55,566 bases of DNA from HKST-UBA85 sp035654775 (lineage in GTDB: Bacteria > Bacteroidota > Bacteroidia > Flavobacteriales > Flavobacteriaceae), in NCBI GenBank assembly GCA_035654775.1, contig DASRWB010000038.1:1-55566 (forward strand), in the 5' to 3' direction. The position numbers and the translations under genes were made by a program. The notes under the pieces are model-generated. The model saw nothing but the letters and a program-made list of their open reading frames with translations, was not told the DNA's origin and ran no database searches. Shown one piece after another: positions 25,569 to 35,161 of this stretch; position 1 is the stretch's first letter; each line of letters opens with the position of its first letter.

Positions 25569-27293
25569 CTACTTTTGGTTTATTAGATTTTTAGCTTGTC
25601 CGGACCAATCGTCACGCTCGGCTCTTCCGGGGAATGAGCCTGTAATTTCGTCCAGTAAGTCATATTCTTTTTTTGTCATTTTACTAACTTGCAAGAAGGT
25701 GTAAATTCCTATTCTGTTTAGCACTTCTTCCATTTTTGGTCCAACGCCATTTATTCTTTTTAAGTCATCCGCTTTTTGGGTGTTTACATCAAACGTTCCC
25801 AGCGTGTTAAGTAAACTGGAAATTTTAGTGCTATTGTCTACTTTAGCCGGGGTTTCTTTAACCGATGTTTTACTTGTTCTTTTGTCAGCACCTGTTCCTA
25901 CAAGGCTTTCTCCTGCTTCACGCAATCTTTTGTAACGTTCTCCGGAAGATTTTAATATGGTTTTCACTTCAGCTTGCGCAATTACCGGGAATGTTCTTGA
26001 ATACAACAAAAACAACACAAAGAAAAAGCCTATAGTTCCTATAAATATTCCTATATCTACAAAAGTTGGCGAGAACATAGTCCATGAAGAGGGCAAGTAA
26101 TCTCTGTGCAAAGACGTTACTATAATCACAAAACGTTCAAACCACATTCCTATATTTACCACAATTGAAATAAAGAATGAGAACATAATACTGGTTCTTA
26201 ATTTCTTGAACCACATAAACTGCGGTGAAAACACGTTACAAGTCATCATTGCCCAATAAGCCCACCAGTAGGGTCCGGTAGCTCTATTTAAAAATGCATA
26301 TTGCTCATACTCTACCCCGGAATACCACGCGATAAACAACTCGGTAATGTAAGCTACTCCTACTATAGAACCGGTAATCATGATAACAATATTCATTAAC
26401 TCAATATGCTGAACGGTGATGTAATCTTCCAGGTTACACACTTTTCGCATGATAATAAGAAGCGTGTTTACCATGGCAAACCCAGAGAATATGGCTCCTG
26501 CAACAAAGTATGGCGGGAAAATAGTGGTGTGCCAACCCGGTATTACAGAAGTAGCAAAGTCAAAAGATACAATGGTGTGTACCGAAAGTACAAGAGGTGT
26601 TGCTAAACCGGCCAGTACTAAAGAAACTTCTTCAAAACGCTGCCAGTCTTTAGCGCGACCTGTCCATCCAAAACTCAATAATGAATATATTTTCTTCTGA
26701 AAAGGTTTCACTGCACGGTCTCTAATCATAGCAAAATCCGGCAATAATCCTGTCCACCAGAATACCAGTGAAACTGACAAATAGGTAGAAATAGCAAACA
26801 CGTCCCAAAGTAACGGTGAATTAAAGTTAACCCATAAAGAGCCAAACTGGTTTGGAATAGGAAGTACCCAATATCCTAACCAAGGACGACCCATGTGTAT
26901 AATTGGGAACAACCCTGCTTGAATTACCGAGAAGATGGTCATAGCCTCGGCAGAGCGGTTAATAGCCATTCTCCACTTTTGACGGAAAAGTAAAAGTACC
27001 GCAGAAATTAATGTTCCTGCATGTCCAATACCTACCCACCAAACAAAGTTTGTAATATCCCAAGCCCAGCCAACGGTTTTATTTAAACCCCAGGTTCCGA
27101 TTCCCGTTGAAATCGTGTAAATAATGCATCCTATTCCCCATAAAAAGGCTACTAATGAAATGGAAAATACTATCCACCAAGATTTATTTGCTTTTCCTTC
27201 AACAGGTCTGGCTACATCCACAGAAACATCATGGTATGATTTTTCTCCTGTAACTAAAGGTCTTCTAATAGGTGCTTCGTAATGAGACGCCAT
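25569..27293 (-). CDS. actC: Alternative complex III subunit ActC (NrfD-like) with C-terminal helix-hairpin-helix extension
   Basis: Quinol-binding membrane subunit of 574 residues. The N-terminal strand (ATG, about 1-30) precedes ten or so helices with WWVGIGHAGTLIS, HMGRPWLGYW and SFDFATSVIPGWH, as in the NrfD/PsrC family. After the last helix (ending near residue 435) comes a cytoplasmic tail of about 130 residues. Its final 64 residues read as a helix-hairpin-helix domain (LKRINGVGPKMEEVLNRIGI, then FPGRAERDDW) like the small fused HhH module found on some Bacteroidota ribosomal proteins. Such an extension is unexpected on a respiratory membrane subunit. Confidence 0.94.
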   Translation of the reverse strand: MASHYEAPIRRPLVTGEKSYHDVSVDVARPVEGKANKSWWIVFSISLVAFLWGIGCIIYTISTGIGTWGLNKTVGWAWDITNFVWWVGIGHAGTLISAVLLLFRQKWRMAINRSAEAMTIFSVIQAGLFPIIHMGRPWLGYWVLPIPNQFGSLWVNFNSPLLWDVFAISTYLSVSLVFWWTGLLPDFAMIRDRAVKPFQKKIYSLLSFGWTGRAKDWQRFEEVSLVLAGLATPLVLSVHTIVSFDFATSVIPGWHTTIFPPYFVAGAIFSGFAMVNTLLIIMRKVCNLEDYITVQHIELMNIVIMITGSIVGVAYITELFIAWYSGVEYEQYAFLNRATGPYWWAYWAMMTCNVFSPQFMWFKKLRTSIMFSFFISIVVNIGMWFERFVIIVTSLHRDYLPSSWTMFSPTFVDIGIFIGTIGFFFVLFLLYSRTFPVIAQAEVKTILKSSGERYKRLREAGESLVGTGADKRTSKTSVKETPAKVDNSTKISSLLNTLGTFDVNTQKADDLKRINGVGPKMEEVLNRIGIYTFLQVSKMTKKEYDLLDEITGSFPGRAERDDWSGQAKNLINQK

Positions 27294-27322
27294 AATATCT
27301 TTATAATTGTTTCTTCGTTAGT

Positions 27323-30300
27323 TTATGCTTCAGTCGTGTTTCTCACTTTGGTTTGGTACATTACATTGGGTTTAGTACCAACATATTCCAGTAAGTGATA
27401 CATACGTTTATCTTCTTTAAGGTGTGCTACCTTACTTTCCTTGTCATTGATATCTCCAAATACCATAGCTCCACTACTACAAGCTGCAGAACAAGCGGTT
27501 TGGAATTCCCCATCCTTAATTTGACGTCCATCGCGTTTGGCATCCAAGATAGTTTTTTGTGTCATCTGGATACACATTGAGCATTTTTCCATAACACCTC
27601 GGGAGCGAACAACCACATCTGGGTTTAGCACCATGCGTCCTAAATCGTCATTCATGTGGTAATCAAATTCATCATTCTGGGCATACAAGAACCAATTGAA
27701 GCGACGTACTTTGTACGGACAGTTATTTGCACAGTAACGCGTACCTACACAACGATTATAAGCCATGTGGTTTTGTCCCTGACGCCCGTGAGATGTAGCC
27801 GCAACTGGACATACTGTTTCACAAGGTGCATGGTTACAATGCTGACACATTACCGGCTGAAATACTACCTGCGGATTATCGGCGGGGTTTTCCATTTCAC
27901 CAAATTCACTCAGTGAGCTTCCTAAGCCTGATATTTCTTCTTTCTTGGTAATATCATTTTCAAAAGATTCTTCAGATGAATAGTACCTGTCTATTCGTAG
28001 CCAATGCATATCTCTACTTCTGCGCACTTCCGACTTTCCAACTACAGGCACGTTATTTTCGGCATGGCATGCAATAACACAAGCTCCGCAACCTGTACAG
28101 GCGTTTAAATCTATAGACAGATTAAAATGATGTCCGATGGAACGATCAAATTCATCCCATAAATCTACATCCGGTGACGTAACCGGTGTTTCCTGGTGGT
28201 TTAATGAAACTACAGGAACAGCATTCCAGTGTTTTTTATCTTTGGTATTAAATACTTCCAGTGTGGTTTCTTTAATAACATCTCCGCGTCCCATTAAGGT
28301 ATTATGTAACTGAACGCAGGCAAATTCATGCATACCACTTGCCGCTGATACAGATACTTCTTGTACTGCATTGAAGTTATGATAAAGTTTGTAAGCATTA
28401 ACTCCTATTCGCATTTCTTCTTTAACGCCTGCGTTTCTTCCATAACCAAAAGCCAGTCCGACAGAGCCTTGGGCTTGTCCGGGTTGAATGATTACAGGTA
28501 CATTTTTTAGTGTGGTCCCATTAACTGTAACCTCTGCATAACTTCCATTAAGAGCTCCATTAGCTACATTTACATTTTTTAAACCTAGCTTTTCTGCGTC
28601 TGCTTTAGATACCGTCAAGTAGTTATCCCAAGAGGTTCGGGTTATCGGGTCGGGGAATTCTTGTAACCAGGGATTATTGGCTTGCTGACCGTCACCCATT
28701 CCTGTTTTAGTATACAGCACAAGTTCCAAGCCATTTGATGATGCTGTTGCAAGCATTCGTGAGGCTTCTGCTGCGGTTACTGTTCCGGAAGAAGTTGCTG
28801 ATTTGTCTTCGTCTTTTGATTTAATCCCTAAGCCTTCTGCAACATCTTCAATTATTCCTCCTACAAATGTTTTTTCTTCTTTGGCTTCTGAAGTTCCTTT
28901 TGCTTGATTACCTTCAAAAACTCCGTCATGAAGTGCCTGACTGAATGAATTTCCGCCTAATATCTCGGCAGTCCATGTGTTTTTAATGTATTCGTGATAC
29001 GAAATCGTATTTCCGGTCCAAGTCAATAAAGCTTCCTGAAACTGCTTGGTATTAAATAGCGGTCGGATGGTGGGTTGCATCAACGCATAACTTCCTTTAA
29101 CCGGTTCCATGTCGCCCCAGGATTCCAGATAATGTGGTGCTGCGGCTGCATATTGAGTTGCTGAAGCAGTTTCATCCATTTTCATGGAAAAGGTGAGTGA
29201 TAATTCGGTGTTTTTCAATCCTTCAGCAAAGTCAGCGGCATTAGGCAAAGTATACAGCGGGTTTACGCCACTCATAATGAGCGTTCCTACTTTACCTGCT
29301 TTCATATCTTCTACTAAACCGGCTACGGCTTTATCGTTTCCTTGTCTTATTTTTATTGGTGTTTTTGGGTCAAAGGCTTTGCTGTTTAAAAACTCATTGA
29401 TAGCAAACACCAGTGTTTGTGCATTTATATCTTGAATACCGGTAACTACTACGGCATTACTTCCTGCTTTTTTAAGCTGAGAAGCGGCTTTTTGTATTTC
29501 GGCATCTAAGTGTTCGGGGAAATCTGCCACAGTTACCGCATTACCGGTAACGTAGCTATATAATTTAGCTAATGCTTTCTTCTGCTGTGTTGGGGTTAAG
29601 GGTACACGCTTGTCTGCATTGGCTCCCGTTAATGACATGTTTGATTCAAACTGAATATGCCTAGACATTTTGCCTTCAGTTGGTATACGTCCTTTGGCAT
29701 AGGCACTGTCAAAACCACCACCTTGCCAATCGCCAAGAAAATCGGCACCTATAGAAACTATAGTACCGACTTTATCAAAGTGATAACTGGCCAATCCTCG
29801 TTCTCCATATCGGGCTTCAAAAGCGTCTAAGGCAGCTGATTCAGAAACGGCGTCATATACAATATGTTTCGTTGTACCGTATTTGGCTTTAAATTCTGAA
29901 ATTAATTTAGCTGTTGAAGGACTGGCATAGGTTTGAGTTAATAACACTATTTGTTTTCCTGAAGCAGTATTTTCTTCCAACTTGGCAACAACTTCTGCAT
30001 TTAATATTTCCCAGGAAATGGTTTGCCCTTCTTTTTTGGGATTCTGCAAACGCATGCTGTCATAAAGTCCTAATACCGAGGCATGTACTCTGGCATTGGC
30101 ACTGTTGTGTGTTTGAGCCAGTTTGTTATTTTCAATTTTTATGGGTCTTCCTTCACGTGTTTTCACCAACACACTTGCATAGTCAAAACCATCAGCTATA
30201 GTGGTAGCATAGTAATTGGCCACTCCCGGAATAATTTCCTCGGGTTGCACTACGTATGGAATAGACTTAATTACGGGACCTTCACAGGCAGCAAGTGAAG

Positions 30301-30496
30301 CCGCTGCAGTACTAAAACCAATATATTTTAAGAAATCACGTCGGGTAGTTGATGAACTTTCTAAGGTATTTTTATCTCCTAAAAATTCGTCTACAGGAAT
30401 TTCTTCAACAAATTCGTTTTGTTTTAGCGTCTCAACAATTGAGCTGTTTTGGTCTAGCTCTTCAACACTTTTCCAGTATTTCTTGTTTGATGACAT
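27323..30496 (-). CDS. actB: Alternative complex III subunit ActB (molybdopterin-like and iron-sulfur protein)
   Basis: Periplasmic subunit of 1057 residues. A twin-arginine signal (TTRRDFLKYIGF, about residues 51-62) is preceded by an unusually long N-terminal cytoplasmic segment, normal for ActB. Residues about 90-730 resemble a molybdopterin oxidoreductase that in studied ActB lacks the cofactor. The last 270 residues carry four cysteine groups (CTGCGACVIACH, CQHCNHAPCETVCP, CVGTRYCANNCP and CSMCIQMTQ) for three [4Fe-4S] clusters and one [3Fe-4S] cluster. A spacer at about 555-590 is low-complexity and rich in Glu, Ser and Lys. It is intact. Confidence 0.95.
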   Translation of the reverse strand: MSSNKKYWKSVEELDQNSSIVETLKQNEFVEEIPVDEFLGDKNTLESSSTTRRDFLKYIGFSTAAASLAACEGPVIKSIPYVVQPEEIIPGVANYYATTIADGFDYASVLVKTREGRPIKIENNKLAQTHNSANARVHASVLGLYDSMRLQNPKKEGQTISWEILNAEVVAKLEENTASGKQIVLLTQTYASPSTAKLISEFKAKYGTTKHIVYDAVSESAALDAFEARYGERGLASYHFDKVGTIVSIGADFLGDWQGGGFDSAYAKGRIPTEGKMSRHIQFESNMSLTGANADKRVPLTPTQQKKALAKLYSYVTGNAVTVADFPEHLDAEIQKAASQLKKAGSNAVVVTGIQDINAQTLVFAINEFLNSKAFDPKTPIKIRQGNDKAVAGLVEDMKAGKVGTLIMSGVNPLYTLPNAADFAEGLKNTELSLTFSMKMDETASATQYAAAAPHYLESWGDMEPVKGSYALMQPTIRPLFNTKQFQEALLTWTGNTISYHEYIKNTWTAEILGGNSFSQALHDGVFEGNQAKGTSEAKEEKTFVGGIIEDVAEGLGIKSKDEDKSATSSGTVTAAEASRMLATASSNGLELVLYTKTGMGDGQQANNPWLQEFPDPITRTSWDNYLTVSKADAEKLGLKNVNVANGALNGSYAEVTVNGTTLKNVPVIIQPGQAQGSVGLAFGYGRNAGVKEEMRIGVNAYKLYHNFNAVQEVSVSAASGMHEFACVQLHNTLMGRGDVIKETTLEVFNTKDKKHWNAVPVVSLNHQETPVTSPDVDLWDEFDRSIGHHFNLSIDLNACTGCGACVIACHAENNVPVVGKSEVRRSRDMHWLRIDRYYSSEESFENDITKKEEISGLGSSLSEFGEMENPADNPQVVFQPVMCQHCNHAPCETVCPVAATSHGRQGQNHMAYNRCVGTRYCANNCPYKVRRFNWFLYAQNDEFDYHMNDDLGRMVLNPDVVVRSRGVMEKCSMCIQMTQKTILDAKRDGRQIKDGEFQTACSAACSSGAMVFGDINDKESKVAHLKEDKRMYHLLEYVGTKPNVMYQTKVRNTTEA

Positions 30497-30525
30497 ATTG
30501 TATAATGAATTACTTCTTTACTAAA

Positions 30526-31857
30526 TTAATAATGACATTTTCCACATTCCAAACCACCCATTTGAGCAACGGTTAACTTCTCCACGTTATACTTCTTAGA
30601 CAGTTCTTCATGTATTTTGGTATAGTACTCGTTGTCTTGTACTTTTACATTGGTGGTTCTGTGGCAATCTATACACCAGCCCATGGTAAGCGGTGAATAT
30701 TGATACATCACTTCCATTTCCTCTACCGGTCCGTGGCAGGTTTGACATTCCAATCCACCAACAGTTACGTGTTGAGAGTGATTAAAATATGCGAAATCTG
30801 GAAGGTTATGAATTCTCACCCATTTTACGGGCTGGGGTTCACCGGTGTATTTTTGATCTTCATCGCTCCAGCCGGCAGCTGCATATAGTTTTTTAATTTC
30901 GCCGTCATAAAATTCTTTGGTGTATTCCGGTGTAGTTTCTCCATTGTACTCATAGATGGATTTATGGCAGTTCATGCATACATTTAATGAAGGGATTCCT
31001 GAAGTTTTACTAACTCTTGCCGAAGAGTGACAGAATTTACAGTCTATCCCGTTGTCTCCCGCGTGAATTTTATGTGAAAAGTGAATAGGTTGCACCGGTT
31101 GGTAACCTTGGTCTACACCAATTTGCATTAAATATCCATAGGCGTAATATCCACCGGCCAACATTAAAAAGATAACCGTTACCAGCACTAAAAATTGGTT
31201 TTGAACAAATGCTTTCCAAATAGGAGTTCCTTTCTCTTTAGCAACTTCAAGCCCTTTGGCTTCAGCAAAACGCGTAAGGGTTCGGCGTACTAAAACCAAA
31301 GCAAATGCCAACAATCCAAACAGCACAATTAATGCTCCCAGGATAATTTTGTTAGACACTCCCGATTCCTGTGTACCTGTTGCGCTTGCTGCAGCAGTTG
31401 CTTCTTGTGGTGGAGCGGCAGGCTCTTGAGCAGTATACGCTAAAATATCGTCTATATCTTTGTCCGAAAGCTGCGGGAAAGCTGTCATGGCGGCCCCGTT
31501 GTACTCATTGTAAATTTTATTGGCATAAGCATCTCCAGCTTTAATTAAGGCCGAACTATTACGAATCCAGTCGTACAACCATTGTCTGTCTAATCCTTCC
31601 GTATCAGCTAAACGCGACTCTACGTTACGCAAAGCCGGTCCTGTCATTTTTTTATCTAATTGATGACAAGCAGCACAGTTGGTATTATACAAACTTTTAC
31701 CTTTTTCAGGATCGCCTTCCTGAGCATAGGAAGAAAGGGACAATGCAAATAAGAAAAGGGCACTTAATTGAAGTAACTTTTGGCTAAACTTTCGGTGAAT
31801 CACCTGTTTCATATGTTTGGTTGAATTAACTTCTAAACTTTGGTACAATTTTTTCAT
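30526..31857 (-). CDS. actA: Alternative complex III subunit ActA, multihaem cytochrome c with fused N-terminal monohaem domain
   Basis: Membrane-anchored multihaem cytochrome, 443 residues (428 if translation begins at the in-frame ATG at 31812, which opens a tidier signal peptide). Six CxxCH haem sites are visible. CAACH lies in an N-terminal monohaem domain (about residue 62). Five more follow in the C-terminal half: CKFCH, CMNCH, CQTCH, CIDCH and CGKCH. A membrane helix at about residues 170-190 and another near 220-245 separate the two parts. ActA in the best-known complexes is described as pentahaem, so the extra domain is an addition. First gene of the act-cox operon; a consensus -7 box lies at 31890-31897. 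Confidence 0.94.
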   Translation of the reverse strand: MKKLYQSLEVNSTKHMKQVIHRKFSQKLLQLSALFLFALSLSSYAQEGDPEKGKSLYNTNCAACHQLDKKMTGPALRNVESRLADTEGLDRQWLYDWIRNSSALIKAGDAYANKIYNEYNGAAMTAFPQLSDKDIDDILAYTAQEPAAPPQEATAAASATGTQESGVSNKIILGALIVLFGLLAFALVLVRRTLTRFAEAKGLEVAKEKGTPIWKAFVQNQFLVLVTVIFLMLAGGYYAYGYLMQIGVDQGYQPVQPIHFSHKIHAGDNGIDCKFCHSSARVSKTSGIPSLNVCMNCHKSIYEYNGETTPEYTKEFYDGEIKKLYAAAGWSDEDQKYTGEPQPVKWVRIHNLPDFAYFNHSQHVTVGGLECQTCHGPVEEMEVMYQYSPLTMGWCIDCHRTTNVKVQDNEYYTKIHEELSKKYNVEKLTVAQMGGLECGKCHY

Positions 31858-31889
31858 AAAAGAAAAAAATACAGTTATAAAATCTCTCG

Positions 31890-31897
31890 CAAAAGTA
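31890..31897 (-). promoter_or_regulatory. -7 box of the act-cox operon
   Basis: The minus strand reads TACTTTTG, an exact TAnnTTTG match, 33 bp before the annotated actA ATG, in the divergent gap shared with the SPOR gene. No good -33 TTG is seen; the equivalent position reads ATTTC. Confidence 0.6.
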
Positions 31898-31995
31898 ATA
31901 TTTAAAGTCGATTTTAGAAATGTTAGCGAAGTGTTAATTGCTAATTTAGAGAAATTCTAAATAAGATTTATACCTTAATTTACGTTATTTACTTT

Positions 31996-32003
31996 TACTT
32001 TTG
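31996..32003 (+). promoter_or_regulatory. -7 box of the SPOR gene
   Basis: The plus strand reads TACTTTTG, an exact TAnnTTTG match, 19 bp before the ATG at 32022. It is the divergent partner of the act promoter, about 100 bp apart. Confidence 0.6.
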
Positions 32004-32021
32004 CATTAAATCTAGTTGAAA

Positions 32022-32420
32022 ATGAAAATTTTAAACCTCAACACCAAAAAATTAGTGCCTTTAGGGCTTTTGTTTGCTTTTACTTTTTCTTTTGCTCAGC
32101 AAGGACATTTAGAGATTCATCAAGATGAAGCTTTGCCTAGACTTTTGGCTTTAAAAAAGGTGATGAATTCTTCAGAAAATCATGCAGGCAAGTATCGTAT
32201 TCAAATTTTTTCGGGAGACCGAGTCACGGCCGAAGCTGAGAAGAGCACTTTTGACCGAGCACTTTTCGGCTGGAATTCCACTTTAGTTTATGAAACGCCT
32301 AATTACAAAGTATGGGTTGGTAGTTACAGAACACGTTTAGAAGCAGATCGTGCTCTTGAAAAAATTAAAAAAGAATTTCCCGGAGCTTTTATATTTAAGC
32401 CTAAAATAAAGGATAAATAA
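32022..32420 (+). CDS. Secreted SPOR-domain protein
   Basis: Small exported protein of 132 residues, counted from the ATG at 32022 (an upstream TTG is ignored). The signal peptide is at residues 1-26 (TKKLVPLGLLFAFTFSFAQ, cleavage after FAQ). The mature part ends in a SPOR domain of about 75 residues: GKYRIQIFSGDRVTAEAEKS, the central WVGSYRTRLEADRALEKIK and FPGAFIFKPKIK. SPOR domains bind denuded glycan strands of septal peptidoglycan in studied bacteria. It is divergent from actA and is closed by a terminator shared with infB. Confidence 0.88.
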   Translation: MKILNLNTKKLVPLGLLFAFTFSFAQQGHLEIHQDEALPRLLALKKVMNSSENHAGKYRIQIFSGDRVTAEAEKSTFDRALFGWNSTLVYETPNYKVWVGSYRTRLEADRALEKIKKEFPGAFIFKPKIKDK

Positions 32421-32447
32421 AAAAGGCGACTTGAACAGTCGCCTTTT
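32421..32447. terminator. Bidirectional terminator between the SPOR gene and infB
   Basis: A 10-bp perfect stem (AAAAGGCGAC at 32421-32430 with GTCGCCTTTT at 32438-32447) encloses a 7-nt loop. T runs occur on both strands, so it can close both the convergent SPOR gene and the infB operon. Confidence 0.92.
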
Positions 32448-32449
32448 TT

Positions 32450-35131
32450 CTATTTGAGTTTCTTTTTCACCTCAACTTCTCTGAAGGATTCTACAACGTC
32501 TCCTTCTTTAATGTCGTTATAGTTCTTGATCTGCATTCCACAATCATATCCTTTTGACACTTCTTTAACGTCGTCTTTAAATCGTTTTAATGAAGCCAAT
32601 TCTCCGGTATAAACAACAACACCATCGCGAATTAACCTTACTCCGGAGTTGCGGTAAATTTTTCCACTGGTTACCATACATCCTGCAATAGTTCCTACTT
32701 TAGATATCTTGAATGTTTCTCTAATTTCGGCTGTTCCGGTAATTTCTTCTTTAAGTTCCGGCGACAGCATTCCTTCCATGGCATCTTTAAGGTCGTTTAT
32801 CGCATCATAGATAATAGAATAGGTTCTGATATCTATTTCTTCTTTATCTGCTATCGTTCTAGCGTTACCCATTGGGCGCACATTAAACCCTATAATAATG
32901 GCATCTGAAGCTGAAGCGAGTAACACATCGGTTTCCGTAATAGCTCCAACGCCTTTGTGAATAATATTAACTTGTATTTCCTCTGTGGACAGTTTTTGGA
33001 AAGAATCTGTTAAGGCTTCTACAGAGCCATCTACATCTCCTTTCAGAATAATATTTAATTCCTGGAAGTCTCCAAGCGCAATACGACGTCCTATTTCGTC
33101 TAAGGTAATGTGGCGCTGCGTTCTCACAGATTGTTCGCGTTGCAATTGGGTACGTTTTGCGGCTATTTGTTTGGCTTCACGTTCGTCGGCAAACACGTTA
33201 AATTTATCGCCTGCTTGTGGCGCTCCATCAAGTCCTAAGATAGAGACAGGTGTAGAAGGTCCGGCTTCTTTAACATCTTTTCCGCGTTCATCATGCATAG
33301 CCTTTACTTTACCGCTGTTTTTTCCTGCTAACACATAGTCGCCTACGCGCAAGGTTCCGGCTTGCACCAAAATGGTTGATACATAGCCTCTTCCTTTATC
33401 AAGAAAAGCTTCCACAACGGTTCCACTGGCCGGTTTATCGGGGTTAGCTTTTAGTTCGAGCAGTTCGGCTTCGAGTAATACTTTCTCTAAAAGTTCTTTA
33501 ACCCCTTGCCCTGTTTTAGCCGAAATATCATGTGATTGTATTTTTCCACCCCAATCTTCAACCAATAAATTCATATTGGCAAGTCCTTCTTTTATTTTAT
33601 CCGGGTTTGCTGTAGGTTTATCAATTTTGTTTATGGCAAAAACTATAGGAACGCCTGCAGCTTGTGCATGAGAAATGGCTTCTTTGGTTTGTGGCATAAT
33701 ATCATCATCTGCTGCTACTACAATAATGGCAATATCTGTTACCTGAGCTCCACGTGCACGCATAGCGGTAAAGGCTTCGTGTCCCGGAGTATCAAGGAAC
33801 GCTATTTTTTGTCCATTTTCAAGAGTTACTCCATAAGCTCCGATATGCTGCGTAATTCCTCCGGATTCTCCCGCAATTACGTTTTCTTCACGGATATAGT
33901 CTAGCAGAGAGGTTTTACCGTGATCTACATGCCCCATAACGGTGACGATGGGTGCGCGCGGTTTTAAATCTTCGGGTTGGTCGTCAGCTTCTTCAATGGC
34001 TTCTTCAATATCTGCGGTGATAAACTCTACTTTGTACCCAAATTCTTCTGCTACAATACTTAATGTTTCAGCATCCAGTCGTTGGTTCATGGTGACCATC
34101 ATCCCGAGCGACATACAGGCTGAGATAATTTGTGTTACAGGAACATTCATCATGGTAGCAACTTCGCTGGCGGTTACAAACTCGGTTACTTTTAAGATTT
34201 TACTTTCTGCTTCTTGTTGCTGCAAATCTTTTTCGGTTTGCTCGCGGTGCATGTCTCTTTTTTCTCTGCGGTATTTGGCTCCTTTTCCTTTTACGGATTT
34301 ACCTTGCAGTTTTTCCAGCGTTTCGCGTATTTGTTTTTGAACTTCTTCTTCGCTGGGTTCTTCTTTAACGGTTTGTCTTTTATCGGGTCGTTTTCCTTTA
34401 AATTTATCAAATTTCCCGTTTCCTTTTTGAGTTTGATTAGACGTTGTATCCGCTCCACCTTTACTAATTCTGCGGCGTTTCTTTTTATTTTTAGAAGAAG
34501 CATCTTCTTTGGGTTTTTCCGCTTCTTTCTTTTTTGGTTTTTTAAATTGAGACAGGTCTATTTTGTCTCCGGCTATTTTTGGTCCCGAAAGTTTTTGGTA
34601 TTGTGTGGTGAGTTTTTCTTCAACCGGTTCGGTTTCTTTTTCTGTTTTTGCGGGTGTTTCTTCTTTGGTATTTTTTTCTTTTGGTTTATCCTCCTTTCGA
34701 GGCTTTTCGTCGGTTTTAGATTTTTCTTCTGCTTTTTTGGGCGCTTCTTCTTTGGCTTGTTCGGCTTTTTTGGCTTTGGGTTCCAGTTCTATTTTCCCTA
34801 TTTGCTTTGGTCCGGACAGCGTGGTTTTGGCTTTTACAACTTCGGCTTGTTTTGCTTCTTCTTTCTTTTGTTTTTCTTCAAGTTCGCGTTCGCGCTCTTC
34901 ACGTAAAGCTTCTTTTTCTTTTAGTTTTGCTTCGCTAACTTTTTGTGACCTTGCCTTTTTGTTGGCATCTGTTTCGAATTCGTCATACAGAAGCTGGTGT
35001 ACTTCTTCTGAGATTTTGGTGGTAGGTCTTTTCTCTATTTCGATGCCTTTGGAGTCGAGAAACTCCACGACACGGTCCAGAGAAATGTTTAGTTCTCGTA
35101 AAACTTTATTTAATCTTATTGTATCAGCCAT
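32450..35131 (-). CDS. infB: Translation initiation factor IF-2
   Basis: GTPase that delivers initiator tRNA to the 30S subunit. At 893 residues it has the long form of the N-terminus. Residues 1-55 form the IF2_N fold (LNKVLRELNISLDRVVEFLDSKG). A Lys/Glu/Pro-rich charged region covers about 60-310. A second IF2_N-like segment (TEFVTASEVATMMNVPVTQI) follows at about 315-370. The G domain has GHVDHGKT (G1), DTPGHEAFT (G3) and NKIDKP (G4). Domains II-IV are complete through the terminal VESFREVEVKKKLK. Last gene of rimP-nusA-infB, 30 bp after nusA. Confidence 0.98.
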   Translation of the reverse strand: MADTIRLNKVLRELNISLDRVVEFLDSKGIEIEKRPTTKISEEVHQLLYDEFETDANKKARSQKVSEAKLKEKEALREERERELEEKQKKEEAKQAEVVKAKTTLSGPKQIGKIELEPKAKKAEQAKEEAPKKAEEKSKTDEKPRKEDKPKEKNTKEETPAKTEKETEPVEEKLTTQYQKLSGPKIAGDKIDLSQFKKPKKKEAEKPKEDASSKNKKKRRRISKGGADTTSNQTQKGNGKFDKFKGKRPDKRQTVKEEPSEEEVQKQIRETLEKLQGKSVKGKGAKYRREKRDMHREQTEKDLQQQEAESKILKVTEFVTASEVATMMNVPVTQIISACMSLGMMVTMNQRLDAETLSIVAEEFGYKVEFITADIEEAIEEADDQPEDLKPRAPIVTVMGHVDHGKTSLLDYIREENVIAGESGGITQHIGAYGVTLENGQKIAFLDTPGHEAFTAMRARGAQVTDIAIIVVAADDDIMPQTKEAISHAQAAGVPIVFAINKIDKPTANPDKIKEGLANMNLLVEDWGGKIQSHDISAKTGQGVKELLEKVLLEAELLELKANPDKPASGTVVEAFLDKGRGYVSTILVQAGTLRVGDYVLAGKNSGKVKAMHDERGKDVKEAGPSTPVSILGLDGAPQAGDKFNVFADEREAKQIAAKRTQLQREQSVRTQRHITLDEIGRRIALGDFQELNIILKGDVDGSVEALTDSFQKLSTEEIQVNIIHKGVGAITETDVLLASASDAIIIGFNVRPMGNARTIADKEEIDIRTYSIIYDAINDLKDAMEGMLSPELKEEITGTAEIRETFKISKVGTIAGCMVTSGKIYRNSGVRLIRDGVVVYTGELASLKRFKDDVKEVSKGYDCGMQIKNYNDIKEGDVVESFREVEVKKKLK

Positions 35132-35161
35132 AAATTGCCTTTAATATAACTTAAATATTTA

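Noticed and set aside
34214..34906. 230-codon plus-strand frame rich in Phe
   Set aside because: It is the antisense of the Lys/Glu-rich IF-2 N-terminal region; runs of TTT/TTC arise from GAA/AAA codons. IF-2 is certain on the other strand.
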